A stretch of DNA of 64,000 bases from UBA1141 sp963665155 (GCA_963665155.2 OY761986.2:2046001-2110000); one strand, 5' to 3'; positions 17,746-26,864 are shown, counted from the stretch's first letter. The notes: generated by a model not told the origin, from the sequence alone. Numbers and translations: made by a program.

Positions 17746-18610
17746 TCAACATCCGGTGGCCCGATGGTGTAGTTACGTGCCCCACTTGCGGGCGGGACGA
17801 TGCTCCGTTCATCACTAGCCGTCGAGTATGGCAGTGCCGCAGCAAGCATTCCAAGCGCCAATTCTCCGTCAAGGTTGGAACAATCTTCGAAGATAGCCCC
17901 ATTGCCTTGGACAAATGGTTGGTTACAATCTGGATGATTGCCGGTGCCAAAAACGGCGTCAGTTCCTACGAGATCAGCCGGGCCATCGGCATCACCCAGA
18001 AGTCTGCATGGTTCATGCTTCACCGCATCCGCCTGGCCATGCAAGACGGCGATTTCACCGGCATGTCGGGCGTGGTCGAGGTTGACGAAACCTTCATCGG
18101 CAGCAAGGCCCGGAACATGCACAAGTCCAAGAGGGATGAAGTTATCAAGGGACGCGGCACCATCGGCAAGACTACCGTTATGGGACTACTGGAACGCCAA
18201 GGCCCCGATGGTTACAGTGCCGTAAAAGCCAAGGTTGTCGCAGACACTCGCCGAAGCACTTTGTCGCCAGAGGTCCGCAAGAATGTTCCACCGTCTATAC
18301 CGACGCTCATAGCGAATATTTCGGACTGATTACTGACTACATTAACGAAGTGGTTGACCATGCTCAAGAATACGTCCGGGGCCGGGTCCACACCAACGGT
18401 ATCGAGAACTTCTGGAGCCTCTTGAAACGAGCAATCAAGGGTACATACGTTAGCGTTGAACCCTTCCATTTGTTCCGGTATCTGGACGAAGAAACCTACC
18501 GGTACAACACCCTTGAAACCAACGACGCCAGCCGATTCAACGGTGTGATGAACGGCGTCAGGGGCAAACGGCTGACCTACAAACAACTTACGGGGTCGGT
18601 TACGGCATAA
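17734..18610 (+). pseudogene. IS1595-family (ISXO2-like) transposase, truncated and frameshifted
   Basis: Begins inside the protein at VNIRWPDGVVTCPTCGRDDAPF, with a zinc ribbon (CPTC ... QCRSKHSKRQFSVKVGTIFEDSPI) and helical linker, then SGVVEVDETFIGSKARN (first Asp). A one-base shift near 18285 moves the reading into a second frame: STVYTDAHSEYF (second Asp), then NEVVDHAQEYVRGRVHTNGIENFWSLLKR and HLFRYLDEETYRYN. The N-terminal 20-30 residues and left IS end are gone; the frame is fused to antisense dehydrogenase sequence. The catalytic DDN/E-type core is otherwise recognisable. Inactive. Confidence 0.85.
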
Positions 18611-18633
18611 GCATAAGAAAGGGAGACACAAAA

Positions 18634-18804
18634 ATGCAGAAAGACCACCCGCCACCGAATCAGGAGAATGAAACCCCGTTTCAGAAGTTTCAGCGTATCC
18701 TACGGCGGGCTGTCTCAGTTCCAAAAGCGGAAATTGACCGCCGTGAGGCAGTTTGGAAGCAGCAGCGGGATAAAGGACAACCTCGGCAGACTGATCAATT
18801 ATAG
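18634..18804 (+). CDS. Small passenger protein of the IS1595-type element
   Basis: A 56-residue ORF starting 24 bp after the transposase stop, preceded by a good Shine-Dalgarno (GGGAG). It reads MQKDHPPPNQENETPFQKF, then RRAVSVPKAEIDRREAVWKQQR and a polar tail. Short proline-rich, basic proteins of this type follow transposases of some IS1595 elements. The ORF is intact although the transposase is not. Function unknown; a regulatory or accessory role in transposition is a guess. Confidence 0.6.
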   Translation: MQKDHPPPNQENETPFQKFQRILRRAVSVPKAEIDRREAVWKQQRDKGQPRQTDQL

Positions 18805-19038
18805 ATGCCGCCGATCAAAAGTTGGCGGTGGATTGTGTATTTCTTTGTGGTTGTCATCATCGTTGTCTTTATCTTTAAGTACATCGTGGCGATTTGATAC
18901 CCACAACAGTGCGATAGGCATCAATATAGCTATCGTCGGCGGGATGCCTGCGAACCACCAAACGGTAGGAGATTGCAACATTGCAAAGATGAACAACTGG
19001 AGCAACATTCCTGCACCGACGTACGGTAGATATATCAT
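18799..19038 (-). CDS. Small two-helix membrane protein
   Basis: 79 residues: MIYLPYVGAGMLLQLFIFAML, a second hydrophobic segment WWFAGIPPTIAILMPIALLWV, then a highly charged tail (KDKDNDDDNHKEIH). Its ATG overlaps the stop of the DUF4145-like gene (ATGA), indicating translational coupling and a shared function. The C-terminal end meets the IS1595 segment at about 18800, so the last few residues may have been altered by the insertion. No family recognised. Confidence 0.55.
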   Translation of the reverse strand: MIYLPYVGAGMLLQLFIFAMLQSPTVWWFAGIPPTIAILMPIALLWVSNRHDVLKDKDNDDDNHKEIHNPPPTFDRRHL

Positions 19039-19607
19039 GCAGCAAACAGTTCCAAGAGTACCCTTTGTGTTAAATCCAAAGCCGCCCTGGCTTCCCGTTG
19101 GCCTATTTCGTCAGTCCATGATTCTTGTGGGTGGGCTGCTTTCGTACCTAAGAATACTGCGGCTCTGCATTGTCGATGGGCGGCTTCCGATAGAATCCCT
19201 GTCTGATGCGCAATATTGACCATTTGCTCAACAGTTCTATCATCACGAACGTTTTTGATGATGAGCGCTTCCTGTATCGCGTGGCGGCATAAGACTGCTG
19301 AACCTCGTGGTGCATCAACTTCAAGGCAACGGACAGCCTCTTCAATATCTCGGATTAAGGACGGTGGAATGATTGTCGATTTAATTTGCTCCAAAAGCAC
19401 GGGGTCACCGATAGCCCTAGCCGGTGACAATAAGACTCCGCCTTCACCTGGCCCAAACCGCATCCGCTCAGTCCCAGGTAAGTCTCCTATTTCTACATGG
19501 AACAACCCCTTGAATTCATAGCATCGGAGAGGGCCTACGTGATGGGAGAAAGTTCGTTGGTCTAAATGTTTCGTAGCTCCGCAATGAGGGCATTCAGGAA
19601 ATGGCAA
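19035..19607 (-). CDS. DUF4145-like protein with N-terminal zinc motif
   Basis: 190 residues. The N-terminus has a CPHCG motif (MPFPECPHCGATKHL), and the C-terminal half shows the DUF4145 pattern: SLIRDIEEAVRCLEVDAPRGSAVLCRHAIQEALI, then VNIAHQTGILSEAAHRQCRAAVFLGTKAAH. DUF4145 domains occur alone or attached to nuclease and helicase domains and are common in defence-type and accessory loci, but no such partner is visible here. It is followed, with a 4-bp overlap, by the small membrane protein at 18799-19038. Function unknown. Confidence 0.65.
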   Translation of the reverse strand: MPFPECPHCGATKHLDQRTFSHHVGPLRCYEFKGLFHVEIGDLPGTERMRFGPGEGGVLLSPARAIGDPVLLEQIKSTIIPPSLIRDIEEAVRCLEVDAPRGSAVLCRHAIQEALIIKNVRDDRTVEQMVNIAHQTGILSEAAHRQCRAAVFLGTKAAHPQESWTDEIGQREARAALDLTQRVLLELFAA

Positions 19608-19821
19608 AACAAAATCCTCTATCAGTTTTTACATGCCATTGTAAAACTCCCCCCTTTTGATGAGTCAAATATGTTATTGCCTTTACAAAGGGGGACGCTT
19701 TCACTGCCGACGGGCGTGCTTTAATCACTACCTCTATGATTCAGCATTTTTGTTATACTGTTGCCCTCTGCCGGTCACGTGGAAACTCACTAAGAATTCT
19801 TGGGCACACCTGGGTGAAAAT

Positions 19822-19881
19822 CCACGCCCACCTGAGGTTCCACACGGCGATCTGGGGTTTTACACGGCCATCTGAGGTTCC
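19822..19881 (+). repeat. Three 20-bp tandem repeats abutting a start codon
   Basis: Units at 19822-19841, 19842-19861 and 19862-19881 have exactly 20-bp period. The third reads ACACGGCCATCTGAGGTTCC; the first matches it at 17 of 20 positions and the second at 16 of 20. The array ends one base before the ATG at 19883 of the flavin monooxygenase gene, and its GAGGTT is the only candidate Shine-Dalgarno. Two helical turns per unit would suit a cooperative regulator. Confidence 0.8.
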
Positions 19882-19882
19882 A

Positions 19883-20861
19883 ATGGAAGTAGGCCTTTAC
19901 ATCCGCGACTACTTGGACGACCCCACCCGCCCGCTCTACGAGCAATTAGAGGAGGCGGCGGTGATTTGCCGGAAGGCCCGGTCCATGGGTTTTTCCGCTA
20001 TCTACGCACCCCAACACTTCATCGCCCATCCGACGGTCTGGATGCAACCCATGCAGACTCTGGCCCGGCTGGCCCCGGACGCCGAAGGCCTGAGGCTGAT
20101 TACCGGTGTGCTGCTCTTGCCTTACTTCAGCCCCGTGGACATTGCCGAGCAGACTGTCACACTGGACCACATCAGCAACGGCCGGTTTACCTTGGGGGTA
20201 GGCATCGGCTACCGGGAGAAAGAACTTGAAGCCTTTGGCACCAACCGCCGGGACCGTGTTGGCCGTTTTGAAGAGTCCATAACCATCATGAAGCGGCTGT
20301 GGTCCGGGGAAGAGGTTACTTTTCAAGGCAAGCACTGGCAACTGAAAGAGGCCCGGCTGGCTTTCACCCCGGTGGATGGCGGCCCAGAGCACCGGAGCGG
20401 TGCGGCGCGCCGCAACTATGAGTGACGCTTGTCTCATTGGCCCTCAGCCCAGTTGGGAAGACTTCCGCCTTCTCGCTCGGCAGTATCGAGACGCTGCTTC
20501 GGATTCAGAGAAGGGCAGCAACGGCTGTCTATCCGCCAACCGCTCGTTGGCCATAGCCAAGGACCGGGAAACCGCCATTACCCAAGCCAGAGCAGCGGGC
20601 GAGGCCAAAGCGGGCATGTATTCCTCTTTTAATATGCAGGAATCGACCACTGTGGATTTGGGTCTTGGCAGTTCTCGCGATCCGGCCGATTGGGCCATCG
20701 CCGGCAGTCCCCAAGATTGCGCCGAGACCATTCTCAGACAGCACGAGGAATTCGGCTTGGACTACAACGGCTTCGCCTGCCTAAACATGCCCAAGGGCCT
20801 TGAGGCAAGGTTGGAGTACTTGCAGCTAATCTCAGAGGAACTGCTGCCTCGGCTTCATTAG
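19883..20861 (+). pseudogene. LLM-class flavin-dependent monooxygenase with small internal deletion
   Basis: First frame (19883 to about 20370): MEVGLYIRDYLDDP, HFIAHPTVWMQPMQTLARLAPDAEGLRLITGVLLLPYFSPVDIAEQTVTLD, GRFTLGVGIGYREKELEAFG, RFEESITIMKRLWSGEEVTFQGKHW, all classic luciferase-like features. After FTPV the expected 'QKPRPPIW' block is absent and the frame changes; the second frame resumes at MAAQSTGAVRRAATMSDACLIG and runs to 20861. A deletion of about two dozen bases explains both. The family oxidises diverse substrates with FMNH2 or F420. Probably inactive unless the lesion is an assembly error. Confidence 0.8.
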
Positions 20862-20948
20862 ACCCGCAGCTATCTTGTATCTCGTCGGAATAATCCGGAT
20901 ATCACGAATATTGGGATACCAATAAAACCGTTCCTTCAGGAGGACGTT

Positions 20949-22253
20949 ATGAGCGCCAACGGGAAACAAGCCCTAGTCATCCGCAACGGGACACTAATCG
21001 ACAGCAACGGCGGCCCGCCCGTTGATAACCAAGCCATCGTCGTCGAGGGCAACCGCATCACCAGCGTGGGGCCGGTGCCCGGCGGCATGAACTTGGAGGA
21101 CACGGACAAGGTACGCATTATCGACGCATCGGGCCAATGGATAATGCCCGGCCTCATCGACGGCCATTGCCACCTTTCCTTCGGCCAGCCAGTGATGCCT
21201 GAATTGAGCATCGCCAAGGGGTCAACCAGCCCCGAGTTCAACACCATCCGTGCGGCCATCAACGCCCAGAAAGTGCTGAGGACCGGCGTCACCAGCCTGT
21301 CGATACCCGGCGGGACTTGGTTCACCGATGTGGCCTTGCGCGAGGCTATAAACGCCGGGATGATCGAGGGCCCCCGCATCTACTGCGCCGGGAGGTTTAT
21401 CGTCACCTACGGCAGCATCGGCGACTACGAACCTTCGTGGGTGGGCACCCCGGAGCATGCTCTGGGGACGCTGGCCAACAGTGTGCCGGAGATGATAACC
21501 GAGGTGCGTCGCCAAACCAAGCACGGCGTGGACTTCATCAAGATGGCTGACAGCACTTGGGGCGACAACCAGACCATTTCCGAGGAAGAACTGACCGCCG
21601 TGGTGGAAGAAGCCCACCGTCGCAATGCCCGCATCGCCATCCACTCCCGTGGCTCCGAGTCGACCATGGCGGCGGCCAATGCTGGCGTGGACTGGATAAT
21701 GCACGCCGATCTAGCCACCGAAGCCGACCTCTACGTCGTGGCGGAACAAGGGGTGCGCATCATGCCCACCATGACTTTCCTGGAGCGGGCCGCCGAGGTG
21801 GGCGGGGACTACGGTCGAGGCAGCGCAGAGTTGGATTTGATCAAACGCAACCTGGAAAGCGCCGCCGAAATGCTGCAAACCGTTCGAAACCTGGGCATTA
21901 AGGTTCTGGCTGGCACGGACACCGGCAACTCCCCGGTGATGCCCTACGGGGAGCTTCACGGCAACGAAGCGGATATTTTCGTGCGCCACGGCGGATACAC
22001 TCCCATGGAGGCCATACTGGCTTGCACCAAGGACAATGCCTACGCCGTGGGCCTGGAAGAACAAGTCGGCATCATCGGCCCCGGCAAGCTGGCCGACATC
22101 ATTATTCTCGACCAAGACCCCTTGGCCGACATTCGGGTGCTCAAGGGCGGGAAACACCTGACCGCCGTTATTAAAGACGGGAGAATGGTGGACCTGACCG
22201 GTCAATCACCGGAAGAAACCGCCACCCTGGCATTCCAATCGGGCTTGGACTAA
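20949..22253 (+). CDS. Metal-dependent amidohydrolase (prolidase/imidazolonepropionase-like)
   Basis: 434 residues; cytosolic hydrolase of the amidohydrolase superfamily acting on cyclic amides or dipeptide-like bonds. Ligands are in place: HCH at 73-75 (DGHCHLSF), the bridging carboxylated Lys near 198 (VDFIKMADS), His near 232 (IAIHSRGS), His near 252 (WIMHADLA) and Asp near 324 (AGTDTGNS). The C-terminal composite beta domain ends KLADIIILDQDPLADI and VIKDGRMVD. A strong Shine-Dalgarno (AGGAGG) precedes the ATG. It follows the broken monooxygenase by about 90 bp and precedes another monooxygenase, suggesting a joint catabolic operon. The true substrate cannot be read from sequence. Confidence 0.85.
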   Translation: MSANGKQALVIRNGTLIDSNGGPPVDNQAIVVEGNRITSVGPVPGGMNLEDTDKVRIIDASGQWIMPGLIDGHCHLSFGQPVMPELSIAKGSTSPEFNTIRAAINAQKVLRTGVTSLSIPGGTWFTDVALREAINAGMIEGPRIYCAGRFIVTYGSIGDYEPSWVGTPEHALGTLANSVPEMITEVRRQTKHGVDFIKMADSTWGDNQTISEEELTAVVEEAHRRNARIAIHSRGSESTMAAANAGVDWIMHADLATEADLYVVAEQGVRIMPTMTFLERAAEVGGDYGRGSAELDLIKRNLESAAEMLQTVRNLGIKVLAGTDTGNSPVMPYGELHGNEADIFVRHGGYTPMEAILACTKDNAYAVGLEEQVGIIGPGKLADIIILDQDPLADIRVLKGGKHLTAVIKDGRMVDLTGQSPEETATLAFQSGLD

Positions 22254-22372
22254 AGCCAACCGAGGTGACCGTCGAGGGCGCGGAGAAACGAGGAACCGGA
22301 TTTTGTTTCTCTGCGGGCTCGGCGGTGAAGTTCGCAACACCCTTTTAGCCTGTAACAGAAGGCACATAGACA

Positions 22373-23428
22373 ATGAAGCTGGGATACTTTACCTTAACCG
22401 ACAATCCGCCGGGGTACGGCGAAACCCGAAAAGATCCCAACAGTGTGGTGCAAGATGTGCTGGCGGAGTGCATCTACGCCGAAGAAATCGGATTGAACTC
22501 AGCATGGGTGCCCGAACACCATTTCGGGTTATTCGGCGTGCTTCCTTCCCCGTCGACCTTTCTGGCCTACGTAGCGGCCAAGACCAGCCGTATCAAGCTG
22601 GCGCCGGCTACCGTGGTCCTGCCCCTCAATCACCCTTTGCGGGTCGCAGAGGATTTTGCCCTGTTGGACCTGCTTAGCCAGGGCCGGGCGGTGCTTTCCG
22701 TGGGCCGGGGCTACGATGCCAGGGAGTACGAAGCCTTTGGAGTCGATTTTTCTCAGAGCCTGGAAATTTTTTTCGGGGGACTGGACGTTGTCCAGAGAGC
22801 TTGGACCCAGGACAGTTTCTCCCACGACGGCAAGTTTTACCGATTCCCCGAGTGCTCCATCACGCCCCGTCCGGTGCAAACGCCCCATCCGCCAATTTAC
22901 GTCGCCTGCTTTAGCGAACCAACGCTGCGCCGGGCCGCCCGGGCCGGGTTCAACGTTATTTTCGCGCCCTTCGCCGCCGCCATGATGTTCGGCAGTATTC
23001 AGAATGCCGTCTCCGAGTTCAAGCGTGAGTCCGAGGCAGCCGGGTACACGGGACGGGAAGCCATGTGCTCGTATTTTACGAATGTGACATTCAACGAAGC
23101 GGAAACCCTGGAGACCAAAGAGCGCCTTCTAAAATGCTTCAGCGCCATCCTCCCGGCTTTCCCATCCGACCCGGCCACAACGCCGCCCCACATTAGCTAT
23201 TTCGTCGACATTGCCAATCGGCTGAAATCCATGAAGCCAGAGGACTTGGGCGATAGGAGCGTAATCACCGGCGACCCGGAGCATTGCCTAAGCGTATTGA
23301 AGGAGTGCGAGGAAGCGGGAATTGCCGAGGTGATTATGTATTTTAATTTCGGCGGCTTGGGCCACAAAGAGTCCATGGAGTCCATGGACCGGGCAGCCCA
23401 GCACCTGCTGCCCCACTTCGAGCACTAG
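22373..23428 (+). CDS. LLM-class flavin-dependent oxidoreductase
   Basis: 351 residues with a TIM-barrel luciferase-like fold: MKLGYFTLTDNPP, AEEIGLNSAWVPEHHFG (the conserved EHHF), TSRIKLAPATVVLPLNHPLRVAEDFALLD, GRAVLSVGRGYDAREYEAFG, then TPRPVQTPHPPIYVACFSE. These enzymes use FMNH2 (or F420H2) and oxygen to oxidise or cleave organic substrates. About 120 bp downstream of the amidohydrolase and followed by a very strong hairpin terminator at 23517-23558, so the two genes likely form one transcript. Complete, no lesion seen. Confidence 0.88.
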   Translation: MKLGYFTLTDNPPGYGETRKDPNSVVQDVLAECIYAEEIGLNSAWVPEHHFGLFGVLPSPSTFLAYVAAKTSRIKLAPATVVLPLNHPLRVAEDFALLDLLSQGRAVLSVGRGYDAREYEAFGVDFSQSLEIFFGGLDVVQRAWTQDSFSHDGKFYRFPECSITPRPVQTPHPPIYVACFSEPTLRRAARAGFNVIFAPFAAAMMFGSIQNAVSEFKRESEAAGYTGREAMCSYFTNVTFNEAETLETKERLLKCFSAILPAFPSDPATTPPHISYFVDIANRLKSMKPEDLGDRSVITGDPEHCLSVLKECEEAGIAEVIMYFNFGGLGHKESMESMDRAAQHLLPHFEH

Positions 23429-23516
23429 GCCGCAGCCACCAGGTTGGAGTTTCTCCTGGATGGATTCTCCCAGTGCGGGTCCGTTCTAGCGAAAGTATCG
23501 GTGACCGGTCGGAAAT

Positions 23517-23558
23517 AAAAGTAAAGAGCGTCAGTTTTACCTGACGCTCTTTACTTTT
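23517..23558. terminator. Bidirectional intrinsic terminator
   Basis: A perfect 18-bp inverted repeat (23517-23534 with 23541-23558) with a 6-base loop, flanked by A on one side and ending in TTTT on the other. It lies between two convergent genes (22373-23428 plus, 23611-25620 minus) and can serve both. Confidence 0.9.
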
Positions 23559-23610
23559 AGCCTACGCTGTTAGGGTAAATCAGGAGCAGTGTACTCCCGT
23601 CCGGGTGCGC

Positions 23611-25620
23611 TTAGCCCCTGCCGTTGCGCAGGAGCCTGCCGGGCATCGCTCCCGTGGGCTCGCCATCATGGAAGGTTATCTCGCCGTTAACCATGATGTA
23701 TTCGTAGCCCTTGGACTTCTGAATCCGCCGCCACTCGCCGCCCGGTAGATCTTCGGCGATCTCCGTGGGCAGAGCTTCCAGCTTATCCATGTCGTACACC
23801 ACGATGTCGGCTGGTGAGCCTTCACGGATGCAGCCACGGTCTTTGAATCCACCGAAGTGAGCGGGCAGATAGCTCAGCTTGTAGTGAGCATCTTCCAGGG
23901 TAATGACCTTCTCGTCCCGGACCAACCAGGAGAGCATGTCGGTGGGGTAGATACCAGCGGTCAAGAACTTGACGTGTGCGCCACCGTCGGAAACGCCAGC
24001 AACGATGTGGTTCGAATCCAGCACTTCCGCTGTGTATTGAGCGACGTCACGGCCCTGGGTATCAGCATAGAACTCCGTCGCCATGTCGCCTTCGACGACC
24101 ATGTCCAACAATGTGTCGATGATGTGCTTGCCCTGCTGGTCAGCGATTTGCTGAACGGTCTTCCCAGCGTCACCTGCTCCATCGGGAACCAAAGCGAACA
24201 AGTGCCCATCCTTCTCGGTTACCACAAAGGACTTCATTCGCAGTTGGGGATTGGTGATACAGCGGCCCCCGTCTTTATCGAATGAATAACCGTGGCCGTC
24301 GCAAACGAAGGTGTCTCCCTCGTCTCCGATGGTTCCACCTTGGTGCGGGCAGAGGGTGGAGAGAAGCTTAAAGCCGTCCCTACCCTTCATCAGCATGTAG
24401 GATGTGCCACCGACTTCCACGGGCGCCGGAAGTTTATCGAACGACGACACCGGACCAATGTCGGTGCTAACGTTCTGATTCATCAGGACCAAGGCCCCAA
24501 CGGAACCAGGGCTGACTTGGACAGGCTTGATGCCCGAGTCCCACTCTTCCTTGAGCCGACGACGCATTTCCGGGTCCTGCATCTTTGCTTTGCGCTCTTC
24601 TTTCGTTCCGAGAGTCACATCGCGCCATGCTGCGGTGTCGTCGAACAAGTTCCAATCTTCAAATGTCAGGTCAAAACCGCCACGGCGGGTAGCGCCTTGG
24701 CCGTATACCCGCAAGCCACGCTCTGCACAACTCTCGAGCCAGCGGATCCGCTCCCGGTGCTGATCGGGGTGAATTGCGTTGGGGGTGACTGCCTGATAAA
24801 GCACGGGCCTCTTGGCCGTCTCCGCTACCTTTTCGAAGAATGTCCTGGTTTCTTCCCCAAGAGGCCGACCATCTTCGCCGGTTTCCTGGTAGGCCAACTC
24901 GATGAATCCTTCGTCGCGATCAGCCAAAATCTTGGCGAAAGTGAGGATCTCATGCTCAGAGAGCATGTCGGTGATCATGGGAGACCCGTCGTAGTCCCGC
25001 TGCACCGAGTTGATGCCGAGAACCTGAGCGGACCAGCCGCAAGCTCCAGCGTCCATGGCTTCGTTGATCAGCCGGACCATTTCCTGAAGCTCAGCCTCGG
25101 TTGGGCGCCGCTCTTTGGCAACATCCCAGCCCATGACCCAAGCGTACAAAGGAGTCAACGGCACGTAGGTGAGACAGTTTACGCCTTTGGGAGTCCGGTT
25201 CAAGCTCTCGATAAAGTCCGGGAAGGTGACCCAGTCCCACGGCATTCCCTCTTTCATGGCGTCATAGGGAATGGCCTCGTTGCGGGTCATGCTCAACATG
25301 GCCCGGTCCTGGTCTTCCACCCGCGAAGGCGCGAAACCGAACCCACAGTTACCCAAGGCCACCGAAGTCACACCGTGCCAGCCGGACAAGGTGCAGTACG
25401 GGTCCCAGAATATCTGTGCGTCGTAGTGAGTGTGCAGGTCAATGAAACCAGGCGCTACAATGCGGCCTTTGGCCTCAATAACCTTGTCCGCAGTGCCCCC
25501 ATTCAGGCCGCCGACCTTTTCGATTATTCCACCTTTGATACCGATGTCAGTTATGTAGCGCGGCGTACGCATGCCGTCTACGACCATTCCACCTTTGATG
25601 ATGATGTCATAGTGTGCCAT
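23611..25620 (-). CDS. D-aminoacylase-type amidohydrolase with inserted Rieske [2Fe-2S] domain
   Basis: 669 residues, well over the usual length of about 530-570. Residues 1-385 are amidohydrolase-3/D-aminoacylase-like: KGRIVAPGFIDLHTHYDAQIFWDP (His63, His65), GNCGFGFAPSR (Cys92), GACGWSAQV. From about 388 to 480 comes a Rieske-type ferredoxin domain: FDKLPAPVEVGG, then LLSTLCPHQGG (Cys424-x-His426) and FVCDGHGYSFDKDGG (Cys440-x-x-His443). The amidohydrolase then resumes: KTVQQIADQQGKHIIDTLLDM, GVSDGGAHVKFL (Asp545, His549), ADIVVYD and a YIMVNGE end. The two later metal-binding His of typical D-aminoacylases are not obvious. Substrate unknown; the fusion suggests coupling to an electron-transfer or structural cluster. 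Single continuous frame, convergent with 22373-23428. Confidence 0.87.
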   Translation of the reverse strand: MAHYDIIIKGGMVVDGMRTPRYITDIGIKGGIIEKVGGLNGGTADKVIEAKGRIVAPGFIDLHTHYDAQIFWDPYCTLSGWHGVTSVALGNCGFGFAPSRVEDQDRAMLSMTRNEAIPYDAMKEGMPWDWVTFPDFIESLNRTPKGVNCLTYVPLTPLYAWVMGWDVAKERRPTEAELQEMVRLINEAMDAGACGWSAQVLGINSVQRDYDGSPMITDMLSEHEILTFAKILADRDEGFIELAYQETGEDGRPLGEETRTFFEKVAETAKRPVLYQAVTPNAIHPDQHRERIRWLESCAERGLRVYGQGATRRGGFDLTFEDWNLFDDTAAWRDVTLGTKEERKAKMQDPEMRRRLKEEWDSGIKPVQVSPGSVGALVLMNQNVSTDIGPVSSFDKLPAPVEVGGTSYMLMKGRDGFKLLSTLCPHQGGTIGDEGDTFVCDGHGYSFDKDGGRCITNPQLRMKSFVVTEKDGHLFALVPDGAGDAGKTVQQIADQQGKHIIDTLLDMVVEGDMATEFYADTQGRDVAQYTAEVLDSNHIVAGVSDGGAHVKFLTAGIYPTDMLSWLVRDEKVITLEDAHYKLSYLPAHFGGFKDRGCIREGSPADIVVYDMDKLEALPTEIAEDLPGGEWRRIQKSKGYEYIMVNGEITFHDGEPTGAMPGRLLRNGRG

Positions 25621-25912
25621 CAGCTATCTCCTCGATGAATTTATTACTCCCAAGGTAACTGGTACCACTCAGTCTAGTGATTCTAAATACCGGTGTCAAG
25701 ATAAGCCTTGATTCGTAAATTAGTTTACGAATATCACCATAATTAAATCTATTTTTAACTTTGTCAGCCTCATATACCATCAACTTGCAGTTTTATATTA
25801 ACGGCTGGATGGGATCGTCATCCTCGACTACGAAAATCCCGGCTCAAGGGCACGTTCCACGGCGAAAAAACGAGCGCTTGCTGCAAAGTTTAATCACCAA
25901 TTTGCGCAGCTT
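25621..25912. other. Intergenic region
   Basis: About 290 bp between two minus-strand genes, relatively AT-rich (25700-25800). It presumably contains the promoter of the Rieske-amidohydrolase gene. No gene or clear hairpin seen. Confidence 0.5.
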
Positions 25913-26803
25913 TTACCCGGTGTGCTCCTTTATGAATTCGCCGATCCGCCCAATTGCTTCCCTGGCTTCGGGCAGTATGGGCGCAAAATGGTGCCACACA
26001 TGGGGCATGTCATCCCAAACATCCACTTCCACGTGAACGCCCGCGGCCTTTGCCCGCTTGGCCAGTTCGTTGGTATCGTCGAGCAAGGTTTCGATTGAGC
26101 CTACTTGCATCAACAGCGGGGGCAGACCGGTCAGGTCGGCGTGGATGGGCGATGCCAGGGGCGCTTTGTGGTCTTTGTCGGCCATATAGATCTTGGCTAT
26201 AGTCAGAATTCGCTCCCGGTTCACCGACGGGTCGACTTCTGCGTTGCTGATGAAAGACTGACCGGTGGCTTCCATGTCGGTCCATGACGAGATACCTACA
26301 CCGGCCGCAGGCATGGGCAAGCCCAAGTATTTCAGGGAAACTAAGGCGGCTAACATCAAGCCTCCGCCTGCCGAGTCGCCGCCAATGACGATGTTCTTGG
26401 GTTTCACGCCCTGGCTCAAAAGCCAACGGTAGGCCGCCACCGAGTCTTCTACTGGAGCCGGGAAGGGAAACTCCGGAGCCAAACGGTAGTCCAAGCCCAA
26501 CACCCTCGCCCCAGCCGCTCGGGATACGTGGGCCAGCATAACCCGGTGGGTACGCATGGAACCGAAGGCGTATCCGCCGCCGTGGAGGTAAAGAAGGACA
26601 ATATTCTTGTCGGCGTTGGGGGCGTCAATCCACTCGGCGGCTACTCCGCCTGCCGCCAGCCTTTCGGTAATTATGTCGTCTTCCATGGGCAGATTAGCCA
26701 TGATCCTCTCGTATGAAAGCCGGTGGTCGTCTATAGTCACCCGCACTTCTTCAGACCGGGCCCGGATCATCCGTAACACGGTATCCAACTCTGGACTAGC
26801 CAT
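25913..26803 (-). CDS. Alpha/beta hydrolase, hormone-sensitive-lipase family
   Basis: 296 residues; a soluble carboxylesterase-type enzyme. The oxyanion-hole motif HGGGY at about 74-78, the nucleophile elbow GGDSAGGG with Ser near 144, and the later acid and His regions (LLMQVGSIETLLDDTNELAKRAKAAGV, DDMPHVWHHFAPILPE) give a complete HSL/GDSAG catalytic set. YRLAPEFPFPAPVEDSVAAYRWLL is the typical connecting helix. Likely hydrolyses short-chain esters. It sits between the Rieske-amidohydrolase and a broken monooxygenase on the same strand. An imperfect palindromic repeat lies just upstream (26865-26934). Confidence 0.9.
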   Translation of the reverse strand: MASPELDTVLRMIRARSEEVRVTIDDHRLSYERIMANLPMEDDIITERLAAGGVAAEWIDAPNADKNIVLLYLHGGGYAFGSMRTHRVMLAHVSRAAGARVLGLDYRLAPEFPFPAPVEDSVAAYRWLLSQGVKPKNIVIGGDSAGGGLMLAALVSLKYLGLPMPAAGVGISSWTDMEATGQSFISNAEVDPSVNRERILTIAKIYMADKDHKAPLASPIHADLTGLPPLLMQVGSIETLLDDTNELAKRAKAAGVHVEVDVWDDMPHVWHHFAPILPEAREAIGRIGEFIKEHTG

Positions 26804-26864
26804 TTCTTTCCTCCAATTTAGTGATTTAGGACCAACGCCTTAGTTAACGGCAATAGCTATTTTT

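Noticed and set aside
24292..25638. 448-codon plus-strand frame opposite the Rieske-amidohydrolase
   Set aside because: A GC-driven shadow; the minus-strand protein has clear amidohydrolase and Rieske motifs.
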